A model generated the notes under the pieces. That model was not told the DNA's origin, did not search any database, and worked only from the letters and a program-made list of their open reading frames with translations. From Toxoplasma gondii ME49 (taxonomy: Eukaryota > Apicomplexa > Conoidasida > Eucoccidiorida > Sarcocystidae), in assembly GCF_000006565.2 (NCBI RefSeq), contig NC_031476.1:1822458-1886457 (forward strand): a stretch of 64,000 nucleotides of DNA, read 5' to 3'. Position numbers and translations under genes: made by a program. This document shows positions 1 to 15,000 of this stretch, piece after piece. Position 1 is the stretch's first letter. Every line of letters begins with the position of its first letter.

Positions 1-3000
1 GGAGAGAATTTGCAGTCTGGGGAGCATCGACCCCGTCGAGAACACTGAGGGAGACATGGCCGAATAAAGGAGGTCGTCATCTGAGAGACTTGATCCCGAT
101 GAGGAGGAGGAGTCGGTGTCCCCGCTGCTCATGCAGCTCATCATACTGCTCCCAGAAGACTCAACGGTGGTGTTGGTGGACAACGATGCTGATTCCACGG
201 GAACAGCTGAGCGTGGATCGCCCCCTGGCAACAAAGCGCTTCCACAGCGATCCTCGGAGCTCTCCATCAGCGGTTTAGATGACCCATCTCCTGCCCCCGG
301 TGTGGCTGTGCTACACGTGGCTGTTCGGGCATGTACACTGGTGGGACCCTTCCCGCCACCCACGGCACTCAGCTCACCGGCTTCGGCACCCCCTGACGGT
401 CCCAGTCCTGTGCCTAGCGACCCGCCAACGTAGCTTCCGCCACCGGATATTGCCCCCGCTCCGGAACCGCGGTGTGCCGTGTCAGAAGGAGGAAGGACGA
501 TCCAGGCCTCGATGCCGTCCAGGTCGACTGACACTGTCTTTCTTCTCTGAGGGAGTCCCGCCGTGAGGATGTGCTTGCTCCGCTTCTTCGCTGCAGCAAG
601 GGCTTCGCGAATGCCCTTCAAAACGGCAACGGTGGATGCTTTGGAGAAGGCCGGAACAGAGACAGCAGCAGAACCACAAGACCCGCGAGTGTTTGAACAA
701 ACAGTTGCGCCCGACACTCCGCAGTCCTCGTGGTGCCGATGCGACTGCTCGTCTCCGTAACGTGGAACGTGGCGGGCGGCGCCGAAGCGGAGATCGGGGC
801 GCCCGACTTCTTCGTGGCGAAGAATTCCCGGTGGACAGACTGCGTGCATCGCATCGAAAGCGCGTGGCGGAGTAGGACCGTCGGCAGGCCCCTGGTCTCG
901 TCGCGCGTTACGCTGTGCCCGCGAAAAGAAGAAACCCTTTGGCATGGATCCTGACATAGAGTGGTTGCGGTAGGTCTGCAAAGACGAAGGTCTACGGAGG
1001 GTACGAATGCTCGCACTGCCCCCGGCAGAGCCGAACCGTAGACGGGAAGACTGATCGTCGTCTTCACCGTCATGGTCTTCCTCCATCGAATACTCCTCAA
1101 AGTCTAAAGGATGTCCGCTTGCCTCGGAAGCCTTGTTCTTCTTTTTGCGGCCAAAAAGCCCGCGAATCCTCACTACTTTACGCAGCCGATCTCGCCCTAC
1201 GCGTCGGCCTCCGGGCGCTCCGCGTTTTGCTGAAGCATCCGTAGGCACGTCAGACCGGATCTCATTCTCGTCGTCGGCGCCATCGCCCACTCGACAGAAG
1301 AAGCCAGGGTCGCCGAGCTGTGGGGTGATATCAGAGCGTCCGATGAAGGAGCCGCGATCCCGTCCATCTTCCAGTGGTTCTTGACCTTTCGGAAAGCAAT
1401 TTCTGTCTCGATGGATCCAATTTGGGGAACACGGGTGAGACTCATCTAAGCTCAGAACCGGCCCAAGCAAGCGGCCACCAGAGTGTTTCCGCGAAAACGC
1501 TGTCGCAGGACCAGCTCGGTTGTAAGCAGCTGCCGAGGGAGTTGCCTTTGCGCCTAGCAAACGCCATCCTTGACGGGACTTCAATCTCTTCAGCTTTCCG
1601 TCGTGGTGCTCGAGCAGTCCACTCGTGCTCATTCTTTGGAGATACCTGACTGCGTTCGGGGGGGACTCCCACATTCGTTCTCCATCGGGTTGCGCTCCCT
1701 GTCCCCACACACTGGCACGTTCCTCGGAAACTGGAGTCGAGTGAGGGAATGAAGCCATACGTTCGCCGCTGCGATTGTCTTTCGGGAGGTGGGGGACAGG
1801 CTCTTGCGGAAGGAGTGGAGGCAGAAGAGGGGGTAACACGAGGTCACCCAACGGGGTGCAGTCCAGAGGCAGTTCAAAAGCTGGAAACATGACCTTCACG
1901 AGACCCAGTCCGCGAGCTTGTTTCATCATCCTCAAAAGTTGCAGCTGTTGCTCGTGTCTATGGCGCACATCGGAAGCACCCGCGAGACAGGCTTCCACAT
2001 GGTTGTCATCGCCATGGGAAGGGTCGTCAGATCCGTCGAAAGCGCGACCTGACATATTGTCTCTTCCAGCATCAGGGCTGAGGAACAGATCTTCACCAAC
2101 GCCTTCAGCCGATCGTCCAACGGCCGAGTTTCTTTCAAATTCTTCGAGATTTCCAAAGAATTCACTGCTATCGCTGAGACGGCTGCTACGGGCTCTAAGC
2201 AGTGCCTCGTGTCCATCCACACGATCTCCGGCTCCTACCACCTCTGTCGACCCCGTTGTGGTGAACTCGAGTCTTTCTTCAGCCGCAAGATTCGCCTCGA
2301 CCAGGCAAATTTGTTCACTGAGGAGATTCTTCACTCCTTCCCCCGAGAGGAACATAGCCGTCGAGAAACAACAGCCGAAATCGATTGCCGGATACATGGT
2401 CTCCGCCTTCTGCTGCTGCTTAAAAAAATCGGCGAGAAGGAACACCCAGTCTACGCAACCTACCAAATGACCAATCTGCGCCTCTACACGCGCCATGGCT
2501 ACACGGCCCTTGGCCTCGACTGCGAAACGCGAGCTCCTCACACAGAGCTCGATAAATCTGTCCTCTAACCGACCAGCGAGCATCGCAGAAAGACCGAATC
2601 GCATCGCCTCCTTTTTAGTCACAGGTGGTGGGACCCCATGGCGCCCGATTCCAGGGCCGCCGGAAACACTCATCCGGCCCCCACCGGCGCCGCCAAATTG
2701 CGGCCACCAAGGCGTGGGCGATGCAGGGTTGGAACGTGTCGCTTGGCCGGGACCTCCAGGCGCTGAAGAACTCAAAGGGATGGAGAACAACCTTCGTAAA
2801 GACGATGTGTTGCGTAGGAGACGAGACCCATCTTGCGTGAAGACCGTCACGTTTCCTACTGACAATTCGAGACACCCTTGTAACAGCTCTGTCCCTCCAT
2901 ACTCGACCCTGCCAGTGTCGGTGTTGTGATCGCTTTCGACCGGCGTGTATGTAACTTCCACTCTGTCCACACGAACATCCAGGATCGCAGGGCGCCACGC

Positions 3001-6000
3001 GTTCAAAGCGATGGGGTTAGCCGGTATCGAATCGTCGACGGCAGACCGTCTTCGCTGGTTTTCCCCTGGCCATACCCTGCTAACAGCGCCTCGGCTTTCA
3101 CTTCTCCGCCTCGTCCCCCTGCGGTCTGGTGACTCTCTCCGCGGAAACTTCGTCGTTTGCGGCTTTGGCGACGGCGGACGCCTACCCGGCTGACTGAGGT
3201 TGTCACCGGACACTTCTGCGTCGGTTTTCATCACTACCACGGTACGAGCGGCTGCCACAGCCTGTGTGCTGTTAGGTGCAGCTGGATCGTGCATGCGGGC
3301 CTGGTCTAGCAGCTGGACTCTCAGGACTGGGAACCCAAGCGACAGAGGGCCCGCCAAAGAACCGCCAGAATCCGACCCGACCTCAGAAGGCACAGCGCGA
3401 CCCATGCCTTGCCCACCGAATTTGTCACGGATCTCATTACCGGTCGGTGTAGTCCCTGGTAGACCTCCTGTCTCCTCCACACCACCGGGCACCCAGCTGC
3501 CATCTTCGTCGAACGACCGGGCACGGCCCGTTGAAGGGCGAGGACCTCCCGGGACCCAGTGCAGTGACACAGGCCCATAGTGAGCTTTCCCGGGATGCAC
3601 GCCTTGTCCAGACCCGCGGCCAAGCACTGGGCCGCCAATGGGCGGAACGAGCAGGCCGTCTCTAACCTGTACACCGTGGTATGGTTCGGCAGTCCCTCGC
3701 TGATACGGCGAGCCCCCGGGCAAAACAGACCCTACAGGTTGCTCGCCACTAGCTGGGACGTGGGCGCCAGGCCCCAGATGGCCATGAGCAAAGCCAGGAC
3801 CGGGTACGGAGCCTCCCTTGGGTCGATACATTGCTGGAGATGCCTGCTGCGAAGAGTCCACATAGACCCCTTGTCCAGTGTTGGCCATAGCAGGACTGTT
3901 TGGGACGCTTACCCCACCGTCGCTTTGCATGTGGGCAGAACACCCATACGGCGAGGCGTTCGCGACACGCTGTTCCGCGTCTTCCTTGCACTCACAGGAC
4001 AGAGTCGCAATGACATCGAGACAGACCGTCGGCGTGTGAGATAACGCACTGCAGCACCCGAGACGATAATATGGCACCGCTCTGAGCGGGATTCGATGCG
4101 CGGGAACAGCTAAGTAGCGTGTGGGGAAGGGCAGCACCCACACGGGGACCTTGGCGGCCGCGAGCACCGCCGTTGTCGCAGGGAAGGAGACTTGGAGCGA
4201 CTCAATTGCAACGGAAAGAAAGACGCTCTTCGGCAAGTGATCAAGAAAGGTGGACGCGAACGCCGCCGCTGCGCGAAGCTTTTGTGATGAGTTACCCCAC
4301 AGCTTGTGGTCGACACGTTCAACTGTGGCCTCTGCCGCCGCCTTCGTCCCCGCACTTGGCCCCCCGATCTTGTCCTTGGCCTGCCCATCGCCTTCAGCGG
4401 CTCCAGCGCCTCCCTGGGACTGGCCGGGACTGCGCGCATCGCCAGCCGGCCTTCCAGGCGAAACGGGGAGGCGCCCTACGCGTTCTCGGTCGGTATCAGA
4501 TTCCCCAGTGACTGACGTCGGTTTCATGTTCTCAGGCAAAAGGGGGGCTGCCGCACGCGGTTTTCCACTCAAGGTTTCCGTTACTTCCAATCCGAAATGG
4601 ACACGCCCTGGAGACTGGCCACTGACGTGATCCCAGCTACCCGCTGTTGTTGTGTCTCTCCCCGCGTCTGACACGCGGCAGCTTGTGTCTCGAGCCGCTT
4701 CGCGATGGCCTTGAATAACGCGAGTAACCTCGGTCTGGAAACGCCGAAGAACTCCGACCAACCCACCTTCAGGTCTCGCAAGCTGCACCATCGTTTTCAT
4801 CAGGAAAGGGTCAACCGAGCAAAACGTGGGGTGCACAGACACTTTACAGATCATGGAGTTGTCTTCACCCTTGTCATCCGCGTCCGTAAACCTGCCGGCC
4901 CTTGCATTCTCCCAGTCTTTCAGACGGAACAGAATGGTAAGGTGTGGATCCTGTGCGCGGGAACGGCCGTGCTTCGTCGACGATTCGCCTCTTCGGCTTG
5001 AAGCTTCGTCTGCACCTTTCTCTGCATCGCCTCCGTCCGGTAGGTGAGAAGATTCACGGCGACTGTCTGGCTCGCGGACGGAACGCGCTCGCGTCGTGTA
5101 GGACTGGGTCGCGGGGTCAAAACGGACACTCGCCAAATTCGACCGCTTCACCTCTGCCGTCGCGGCCGCAATACTCTCTAGGGTGCGGTCGGCGCCCACG
5201 CTCGCGGCAGGGCCCTTGTCTCCCGCCCCCTTCTTGCCTTGTGCCCGCACCCGAAGCGCCTGTTCATACAAGAGTGTCTGCTCCCGTAGTTCGTCCTGTT
5301 TTCGTTTGAGTTCCTGTTGCTCCTGGTCTCGCTGTTTCCGCAGAAAGGACTGTTCCCCCGCGGAAGTTGTGCGCGCAACGACAGGCAGAAGAACAGGCGC
5401 CAGATGCTGGGCCGCCACCGCATAAGCGAAGAATGGCACGCTGGGCAGTGCCATGGAAACGAAGTCATCGCACCAGAGCTCTTGAAGCAGCAGGTTGACT
5501 CCGACGAGATTCGCTGCTGCCTGCTGAGCACGAAGGTTGGCTTCGATCAACTCTAGCGGGAAGTCCGGGTGCGACGCGAATGATGCGGCGTCATCTCCTG
5601 GCCACGCACTCTGGAGATCTTGTCCTAACCCCGGCCATGCGCCCGCAGTCGCCGTCAAGCCAACGCTGGGGCCCCGTGCGTTTCCGGCTCGGCCTTCCCA
5701 CACACTGGACGAAACCGACCCTCCTATCGCACGCTGTACAGACTCTACCGTCATCTCACTCACGTCCTTGCGCCGCTGATACGTGTTGCGCCGCGAATGT
5801 CTGAGAGCAGCATCCGCCATAGGACCTCCTGCGGGTGCGGCCGCAGCTTGCATCCAGGATCGCCGTCTCACGCCGCCTAAGTGCAAGAGGGAGGGATGGA
5901 AGCCGGCGGCGCCTCGGTGGCCTGCCGCTCCCAGAGCTCCCATAAATGCGGCGGTGCTGGCCAGAGCCGCTGGGTGGCAGTGAGAAGCTCCTCTGAAGAT

Positions 6001-9000
6001 TGGGTGGTGCCTAGATTGAAGCAATCGTAAAGGACTCGATCTACCTTCACCGAACCCAACGCTCGACCGGACACCATGGTCTCCTGCTCCCCCCAAAAAG
6101 AACGGGACGCTTACATGATGCCCATGGATTCCGGACCAGGAGTGCAAGCCCAGGCCACGAGCGGTCGCAGAACTCGAATGGCAGACAGTTTTCCTTCCCC
6201 GGCTGTCGGCTAACGCGACGCCTGGTGATGGCTGGGTAGCAGAGTCTTCGCCATGACGGAAACTATTGCTGGCCACAAAATTCAGTCGCTCGGCAGACCT
6301 CACGGGTGGGACGATCAAGCTTGGCACGGCAGGTGCCCCCGGTGGGAGCTGCTTCCCTCGAATCTCTGGAGAAAATCCGAAATTGGCGCTTGCGGTTCCC
6401 TTGCTCTGAGGACTTCCTCCGCCGCTGCCTTGTCGACTGGACGCAAACGTCCAGTCCGAAGGGCCCCGCGGGGATGGCCTCTCCAGGCTCTCGACTCCAA
6501 TCTGGCAGGTCCCGCCGGCACTCGATTCGCGGCGCGCGGAGACGTCTCGGTGTCCGTCAAAAGAGCGTGGCAGCATGCTGGCTTCCGAGCTCACTGGATG
6601 ACTGGGACTGTAGAACGACGGGAAGTCGTCTGAGACGTACAGGACGTTCCAGACGGCCAGGCGCCTTACAGTGACGGAAAACGATTGAAGGACGTAGCTC
6701 ACAACTTCCTCATCCACTGAGAGGACCCCACTGTCGTCCTCGAGCTCCCCAGGCGCCTCCGCAATGTCTGGCATGCGCCAGTCCCCCTCGCGTCCGCCGT
6801 AGGCACAAAATCCGCCTCGCATTCCCCCAGGAGCCCAAGTGGGGCCGTAGCTACTGTCGTGCACGGGCTGCAAGCCACCCGGCCACGCTCCAGGCAGGTC
6901 TCCGTTCGGCAGACCCACCGCATCCTCTTGCCCGAGTCCTGAAGCCCTGCCAGTTCGTGGCCGGCGCCGCGTGCCTCCCGGAGTGGCGTCCTCGCACACC
7001 ATGCCAGAGACCCGAAGCCCGCCGACGCCGGCCGTTCCGTATGCGAGGACGCTGCCGTGAGGTCCCATCGCGCCCATCATCTTGCCGGCGCCGCCACCAG
7101 ACGGCCCAAGTGCACCCGAGGGGCCACCTACCCCTGGAGTTCCTGCACCGCCGTCTGGAGTCGGTGACACGCCTCTCGGGCTCATCGCGTGAACCCCGGA
7201 GGCATCTGGCCTCTCAGTCGCTATAGAGCCGCCAGGCATATGCTGCCGGCCCTGCGGTACACTGTCCTTGACACCTTGTCTATAGAACTTGACCCCCTTG
7301 CGAAACGGGCGACGGCCGCGAATCCAAGCAGTCTTCGACTCTCCTGCGGACGCCTTGGAGTGCACTGGCGGGACCGCCGTTCTGTCATCCACCCCATTAG
7401 TTGGAGACATCGGGCCAGCATCCCCTGAGACGAAGTGAGAAGAGCCCGGGCCCGCGGAAGAGAGGTACTGCAATTCGGAATCCGACGCTCGGCCAAACCA
7501 GGATCGCGACCGCGGTCGGATGGGGCGAGCCTTTTTCCCTCCTTCTTTCCTCAGGTTCCCTTCGCCTTCCGGGTGCGCGACTGTGTTGGGCGCGCCCCCA
7601 GCTGGAGAACTGCCCTCGGGGTTACTGCCGCCCCCAAAGCGCCTGATCGGGCCGGAAGATAACGTGCGAAGGCGACCACTGGATCGTTTTGCACGCACGT
7701 CTTCCTCGACTAACGCAGCGCCTCCTCGCTTCCCTGCACCCACACGGTCACCGCATGCACCCGTCGTCGATCCGGCCCCTGTCAGCCACGCAGACGTTCG
7801 GCGGAAAAGCCACGATTTTCTGCTTCGACCACCTATCCCTGCGCCTAGCTCTGAATCCGTCACAGCACCCGAGTGCGGGGACGGCGTTCGTGAAGACCCC
7901 CCCTCTACGTTCTCGGTGCCAAGCCGGAACCGGATCTTGTCCCCAGGCGCTGGGGAAGAGTCGTCGTCATCATGGAGTCCTTGGCCATCGGAACCGTCCA
8001 TGCCTTCGACGAAAGACACAGCTAGCGACGATCGTCCGCCAGTACCTCCTCCAGAGGACCCACCGTCGCCGGCAACATGATGAAGACTTCCCACATAGGT
8101 GGCGCTGTCTACTGGAGAGGCACCTGGGCCCCGAGCCACTCCTGTAAGGCCGTGGGTGTCGTGCAAGCTCAGACTTTGGCTGGAGGTCGCCAGCGATCCA
8201 GCGTGTCCAAAGTATGTTCCCATCGCCCCGCGCCCGGCGTCTGGCCCCCGGCTCGCCCAGTCGTCGATGCTCCTGTGGCATGGGCGGCCACGATACGCCC
8301 CACCCTGATCATTATCTCGTCGAGTCCCGTGCCTAAGGCCATTATCTACGGCATCGAGCACATCCACTTCACCAGCCCCACCGGCGCGGTGATCTCGAGT
8401 GTCGTGCATGCCTAAGCCACCGAGTCCACTTTCGACACCACGGGCCTGCCAGTGAGATTCCGTATTTCCGTGGCCGAAGTCGCCAGCTTCCGCGCCGGGA
8501 GTTCCCGGCACACTACCGACAGTTCGGCGGAGGACCGCTGCATACTCGGTGTCGAACAGAACCAAGGCAGCCACTGTCCACGTACAGTTCCGGACAGCGC
8601 AGACCTGAAATCGCCAAATGCATGCAGATATGGTTTGCTCCATCACTGTCGCCCTCGCGGCAGCCTCGCGACCCTCGTGGCGTGGCGGTCCAGCTTGCGG
8701 CTCCCCGGCGTTGGCAACCCCAGTCTTGAGCGAGGCGTTAGTCTGGGGTCTCGAGTCTTGTCCTTCAGAGGCCTCTCGCCCCTGCTTTGGTGACGCGTCT
8801 GTGCTTCGGATCTCCAGACCCTCGACTCCTGAGCGCGTCTGCACCTCGATCGAGATAACTGTCTCAATTTTCAGACCCAGTGTCGGGCAGTCCACAATCA
8901 CGGTTTTATTGAAAACATCTGGGGTCCACATAGTCGGGAGGATTGCAGGATTGTGCGAATGGCGGAACGCGACGAAAGGCACACAGTCGTTTCGACCTGG

Positions 9001-12000
9001 TGCATCGAAACTCACTCCGGAATCCGGCTCTGTCGCCGAGAACCCGGGAACGGATCCTGCAGGCGACCAGGCGCGAGCCGAAACTCCGGACTTCTTTGCC
9101 GCTAGGGACTTCCCAGAGCCGCCTTCAGGTTTCGCGCCGACCGCCTGCGTTCCAGACGCTCCCTCCAGCAGCGGCGGAATCCGTTCGACAAGGGGAGGTT
9201 TCTGGATGCCGTAGCACTGCTGAGCTGTGTAGATCAATGGATGGGGCATGAAGCTGTGCGCGGGCGGATGGCCCCGAACCACTGGAGACCCGACAAACCC
9301 CCACGGAGAGGCACCGGCTTCCGGCTCGCCGGGCCCTGCAATCCCACCAGGCAAGACAGGCAACGGATTCGCCGGCGTGCCACCTGTGACTCGGCTCGTG
9401 TAAGCCCCATCGGTGTTTCTCCCAACGGCTACGCTTGCTTCGCCGTGAGGCCCCGCTGCGGCCAGGCCGGCGGACGCGAACTGCGACTCTGTTCCGACTT
9501 TTTGCGCGAGCCCAAACGCGCTTTCTACGGCGCCAGAGAAAAATGACAACGTATCGCCGTCGCCAGGAAGACCTGACGCGGGTCCCGATAGCAGTGGCGC
9601 CTGCGCGTCAGCTGTCAGGAGGTTTACAGAGATATCGTCGAGAACAAAGTTGACAGAGATTTGCCGAGAAGTGCCTTTCTTCTTCAACTCTCCATCGTCC
9701 TCCGTTCCAGCTTGCGTGCCTCCAGACGTCCTGGCTTCTACCCCCAGACTGTCTTCAGCCGATGCCGTGAGCTTGCGCTGCGAACCTGTGTCTTCTGCTC
9801 TGCGAGTCGAAACAGAAGCTGCGGTACTCTGGGACCAGTTGCGTTCTCTGCAAGGACCGTTCGCTGAAAGTCCTGCTTTCACGTCATACTCCCCGGATGA
9901 GAGCAGCGGATCTAACAGTCGCCCTCGTGGCGGAGGTACAGACACTGGCGGCTTCTGCATAGGGTACGGGAAGGGCTCTGGTCCTGGATCATCCCGCAAT
10001 GCGCGATAAGAAGCACTACGACTGATCCCAGGCGCATGAACCTGTCGAGTCTTCATCCCTGGGTCGGTATCCTGTGTCCGACCAAAAGGCAGAAACGACA
10101 TGCCGTGCCGGCGAGCAACAAGGGCGCTCAAGGGGTCGTCTGTGACACTGGCAACAAGGAGCGACGAACGCTGCGTCTCCTCCTTAAAGAACTTCACGGA
10201 CTGAAGCGCGATATCTGTTACACAGCACGTGAACGCCACCGTAGGGAACAAGTGAACAGAACGCAGTTTCCCATTCGCTTCGACTGTATCTTTTTCTGGA
10301 TTCACGGAGCAGAACAACACGATCTGGGGCGGCGACGAAGCCGCCGGGTCAGCCGACCGACCGCGGCGACCGTCTTGGTTGCCCACACCGGATACGCGTG
10401 AGGAGACATCGTTTCCAAAAACGAACGTCTCCACTTGCGTGTCGGGGTCCCCCGACCCGCAAAGCCTCATGGTACCTGCTTCGTCATGGCGGTCGCCATC
10501 TGGCCAGAACTCCTTCTCGTCGTTGTCTTCGTCGAAGCAGTCCTCTGCATCCTCGATGAGCTCTCTCCATTCATCCAAATTTCCTGTCTTCCCTTCCACC
10601 GTGCAGGCACCTCGACGGGCGTACTCTATTTTTCTCTGGAGTGACCGGTCCTCGGACCGCGCCCTTCTGCTCGACAGCCTGCCAGACTTGACCATCGTGT
10701 TCGAAGTTTTCATCGCTGGGGCGCTCGACTCCGCAAGTTGCTTCGCTTTCTCGGTCACGCGTCTCCAGGAGGTGGTCCTGTCATCTCTCGTCAGGAGAGT
10801 CTTGGCGGAGGCGTGCAGCCTGCGAGTGCGACCCCTGAGGAGCGATCGCCGAAAGCCTCCCGGGCTGTTATCCGGCCGCCCCTCACCGGCCTCCACGTTC
10901 TCGCCTTCGTCCCCGCCGTTCGTCTCCACCCCGGTGGCCGACGACTCTCTTTTTGCCTTCCTGCGTGCAATCTGATCCAGCCTCGACACCAGTGTCGTGG
11001 CGCGACTCCTGGGCGACCCCAACCCCCCCTCCACGCCTACCAAGGTCGCTTCATCGTCAGTTAGGCCTCGGGCCTCAAACCCGCTGCTGGCGCGACTGTC
11101 TGATCGGGAAGCTGCGCCGCGTGGCCCGACCTCAAGCAAGTCGTCAACGTTCTCCCGTCTGCCGTGCTCCACTCCTGCGACTTGGCTCGCTGGCAAGCCT
11201 GAGACAGCCGGTCCACCCGAGCCGCCGAGGCTCCAATCCGTGACCCCCGAACTACCGCCCCTAAGGGCCATAGGCTGTCGGCTGCTCTCCTCGTCGCCGA
11301 CGTCGGGGTCCTCTCCATCTTCCGCGTCGTTGTCGACAAAGTCGTGGGTCAAGTGGGCATCTAGTTGCTCTTTTTTCTCTCGCCCCCCCCCTGATATTCC
11401 TTTCTCTCCTAAACGACGCGCTGCAGGTGCCGACTGGGTCCGCGCTTCGCTGCCTCCGGCCTCCGTCGGTCGCCTCAACCCTCGGTCCCGCATCTCACCT
11501 GTGCCGTCGCTCGGCAGCATGCGCAAGCGACTTGAACCCCGCAGCAAACCCCCGCTGCCCTTTCCCGTTGGCTTGCACCCCCGTCCCTGGCCCTCATGTC
11601 CGGAACTTCCAGTCCAGATGCTGCTCAACTCGGCGGGCCCAGTCGAGTGGCCCGCCCGGGTCCCTCTGGCTCCGCCGCCTTGTCCAACTTGTCGTCGCCC
11701 TGCTGCATGCACGGAAAGGTAGCCTCTCCCAGAGGACCCGTCACCGCCGTCGCCTGTGAGGTTCGGGTGGCCTTCTTCTTCCAGGAGCCTGTGCTGCGCA
11801 AGGCCGATGGTGTGGCGCGTCTCGCTGCTTCCAACGCCCAAGTGAGCGACATTCCTGCACAGAATGACGCTTGAGTAACCTAATGCAGCGGAGCCGCTCT
11901 CTCCAGTCAACAGAGCCCCACCTGTGAGGTACAGCGACGCCGGGTCTCGGCGGGAATCTAAAGGCTCGTTGCCGAGACTGCCCCCCCTGCCCGCCCGCCG

Positions 12001-15000
12001 CACGCCCCGGCGCCCCGCGACGTCGCCGACTTCGCCACCCTGCTGCCCGTGACTCGGATTTGTAGTCGAGCCGACACTGGGCCCGAGTGGCTGCTGCGTT
12101 TCACAGCCTGTCGCGGACGCTGGAGGCGCCACGGGGTTCACATGCTGCATGAACAGTTCCCCCACTTTCGCCTTCACAGCCTTCAACTCTCCTTGCAGAT
12201 CCAGACGCACTCGGATTTCGTTAGTGCTCAAAGCAACGGCCAGGACCTGCGTCCCCGTATACAAGCCGACGTTGAGGACCTCGCACGAAATCACGACGCG
12301 CTTCGCCACGTTCGCAGCTGCCGCCTTGTCGGTAGCGAGCAGCGTCGCGACGCGTGCAGCCGCGAGCATGCGAAGCTGCTTTTCGCTCGAGAGCAACGCG
12401 GCGCTGTCGGAGCTTATTCCCCGACCGCTTTTCAGGGCCTGAGCACTCAAAATCTCTGCCCCATTCGCGTTTTGACGCTGGTCTATCTCACGACCGCTTG
12501 CTGCCCCAGACAAAACCTCAACATCGCGAGGCTTCCCTCTGCTCAGAGCATCCCTCTCGTCGGCCCTCGCCGTGGTCGACAGGGCGCCTCCAGAGATACT
12601 AGAGGCGTGTTTCGCTGTCGTTTTCGCGTCTTCCTTAGGCGCTTCCTCTTCGAACGTTTCTTCCCCCGCCTTCGCTGCGCCTGTCGAGCCGGTACAGAAA
12701 CAGACACCCACAGGACGCGCGCCATCCTCGGGCTCGTCGTCGTTGCTCCCTCCTCGGTCCTTCGTATCTCGGCGGTCGGCGCCTTCCTCATGCTCGTCAC
12801 CAGGGCGGAATAGCCAACTGAAACGCGGCTCGACTGCAAAGATCCGACAGAAAAGAAAGCAGCACACTGCACATTCGGAATACGAGTCGACAGTGTATAT
12901 ATGAGCATGATCACACTGTAGAACCCCCGAACTCCAACGCTCAACCATACAGAGTGCACTGCGACGCTGACGCGCGCACGCCAATCGAGACCTATTGAAA
13001 GGCTGCTTCACTTCGCAAAAATACTTACGAGCTTCGGCGAAGACTCCGCTTTCAGGAGGATCTAAAGGGGGGGGCCGCGACCGCTGCAAGAGGGTCCCAT
13101 CTGCCTGTCGCTCCTTCGCTCCGATCTTTTTCTTGGTGGAGTCTCCAGAGCCTGTCGCCGATTGTGTCCTCTGATCGTTAGGCGGCCCCGCAGCGCCGGG
13201 GACCCGCGAACTACAGGTGGAAACCTCCGCGTCTCCCTTATGCCTCCGTGTCGCCGATCCGGCAGTCGTAGCCTTCTGCCTGTCGGCCATGGAAAGGCTT
13301 CCGCCGGCGTCTTCCGTTTCCACTCCTCCGTCCTTCTCGTCCCGACTGTTCTTCGTCTCTTCCTCGTGCTTCCGCGGCGCCGAGTCTCGCCACTCCTGCT
13401 CCTTCAACATGAGCTGGTACTGCTCTTCCTCGAGCTTGGCAATTGTCATCCGGGCGTAGGCGTCGATATTTCGCAGCTGGCCCATCTGCTTCAGTTTCTT
13501 CAAGGAAGCTGTCGGATCCTGCATCGCAGTCGTGAATGGATAGGTGTGAGGAAGGAAGTATTTCCATGTCGCCCCGAGAGACCAGAGCGGCGTACACACA
13601 CCCGTGTGGACTCCGCGAACGGAGACATTGACGCGATTCGGCCGTAATCGAATTCTTGTTTTCTCGATTTTGCACAACTGAGAAACAGACTGGGACGCGT
13701 CAGCCTGGAAGCACGGCGAAAGGAGAGCTCCCGCTGTCAGGACCCCGACATCGACTTCGATTGTTCGTTCTCCAACGGGTTTCTCTTCCCGGATCAGGAC
13801 TTTCGCGCGCTCGACCACAATCTGTACACCCTCGGTGATCGACTCGAAGCCGCTCGACTCGACAGGCTCCCGCTCGGCTTCAAGAATCATTTCTTCATCT
13901 ACGCCCTCCTCGTCTTCTTCACTCGAGCTGGACGGTCCAAACAGCCCCGTGGCGTCCGATGAGTACAGGGCACTCGTGTCCTCCCACATGTCGCCCTCGT
14001 CTTCATCATCTTGTGGTAGACATTTCCGCGTCTCCGAAGTCTCGCGGTCTCCCGCCGACCCGCTTTCGTCGCCCTCGTTGTCGCCAGCCGAAGGCACGCC
14101 GTTGACAAGGCCCGACGTTCCGGAGCCGCCCTGGGCCAAAAGATCCCCAGCAGGACCCGCGAACTCCAACACCTCAGGCCACGCGCGTGGGTGGCCGAGA
14201 CCCGGAAGGTCCATGCCGCCCGCATCATAGAACGGAAGGCCAGGAGGCCCTTCGAAGTTTCCCACAAAGTGGACAGCTTCGCCGCCTTCACCCCAGACAG
14301 GGCTGTAGCGATATCGACCGGAGAGGCCAGTGTTGGCATCTCCTCCGGGGTAGTAGTATGGGAACAAGCCGTCGAGAGGTCTGCCAGGTCCATGCGTGCT
14401 GAACATGACTCCCTGTCCGCCGACCCCGCCGTGGGCCTTCCGGTCCTCGCCAAACACCAGCTGGCGGGTGGTAACAAACGAATGGTCCCGAACGATTGTC
14501 CTCAGCTTCCGACGGCTCACAGAGATCACGGGATCGTCGTTGACGCCGTGGAAGTCTGTGGTGCGGAACCTCCGGATGGGACCTGCGCGTCCCCCGGTAA
14601 CACCCCGCGGAAGACCGCTCGACGGTTGCCTCTCCACCATGGACTTCTTGCTGGGTTTCTCCGGGCGCGTCGGAGTTCCCATCGATCGCCGCTTCGCGGA
14701 CGCATCTTGCAGACGGCGTTCGAACTGCAGAAAGGTGTTCAGTCGGCCATAGTCGAGCAGTGAGTGGCGGTAGACGAAAGTTGCCTCGGACATCTGAATC
14801 GAAATCGTGCTGTCGCAGCGTGGACAGTAGTTCACTGCGCATGCAATGGCGTCCAGAGTCGACTGGGGCATGAGCGGATCCTCGCGCAAGAACAGGTCGA
14901 GCGTGACGAAGGTCGTTGGCAAGATATCAGCGAGACTCAGGAGTTCACTCGCGACAACCGTGATTTCGGGCAGCGTGACCACGATCTTCTTCTTGCTTCG

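Noticed and set aside
7520..8080. Long plus-strand open frames in 1-15.7 kb (for example 7520-8080, 8618-9214, 10997-11722)
   Set aside because: All lie opposite the continuous minus-strand frame of the VPS13-like gene, which has exon-like composition and matching splice phases. The plus frames are Ser/Pro/Arg-rich reflections.
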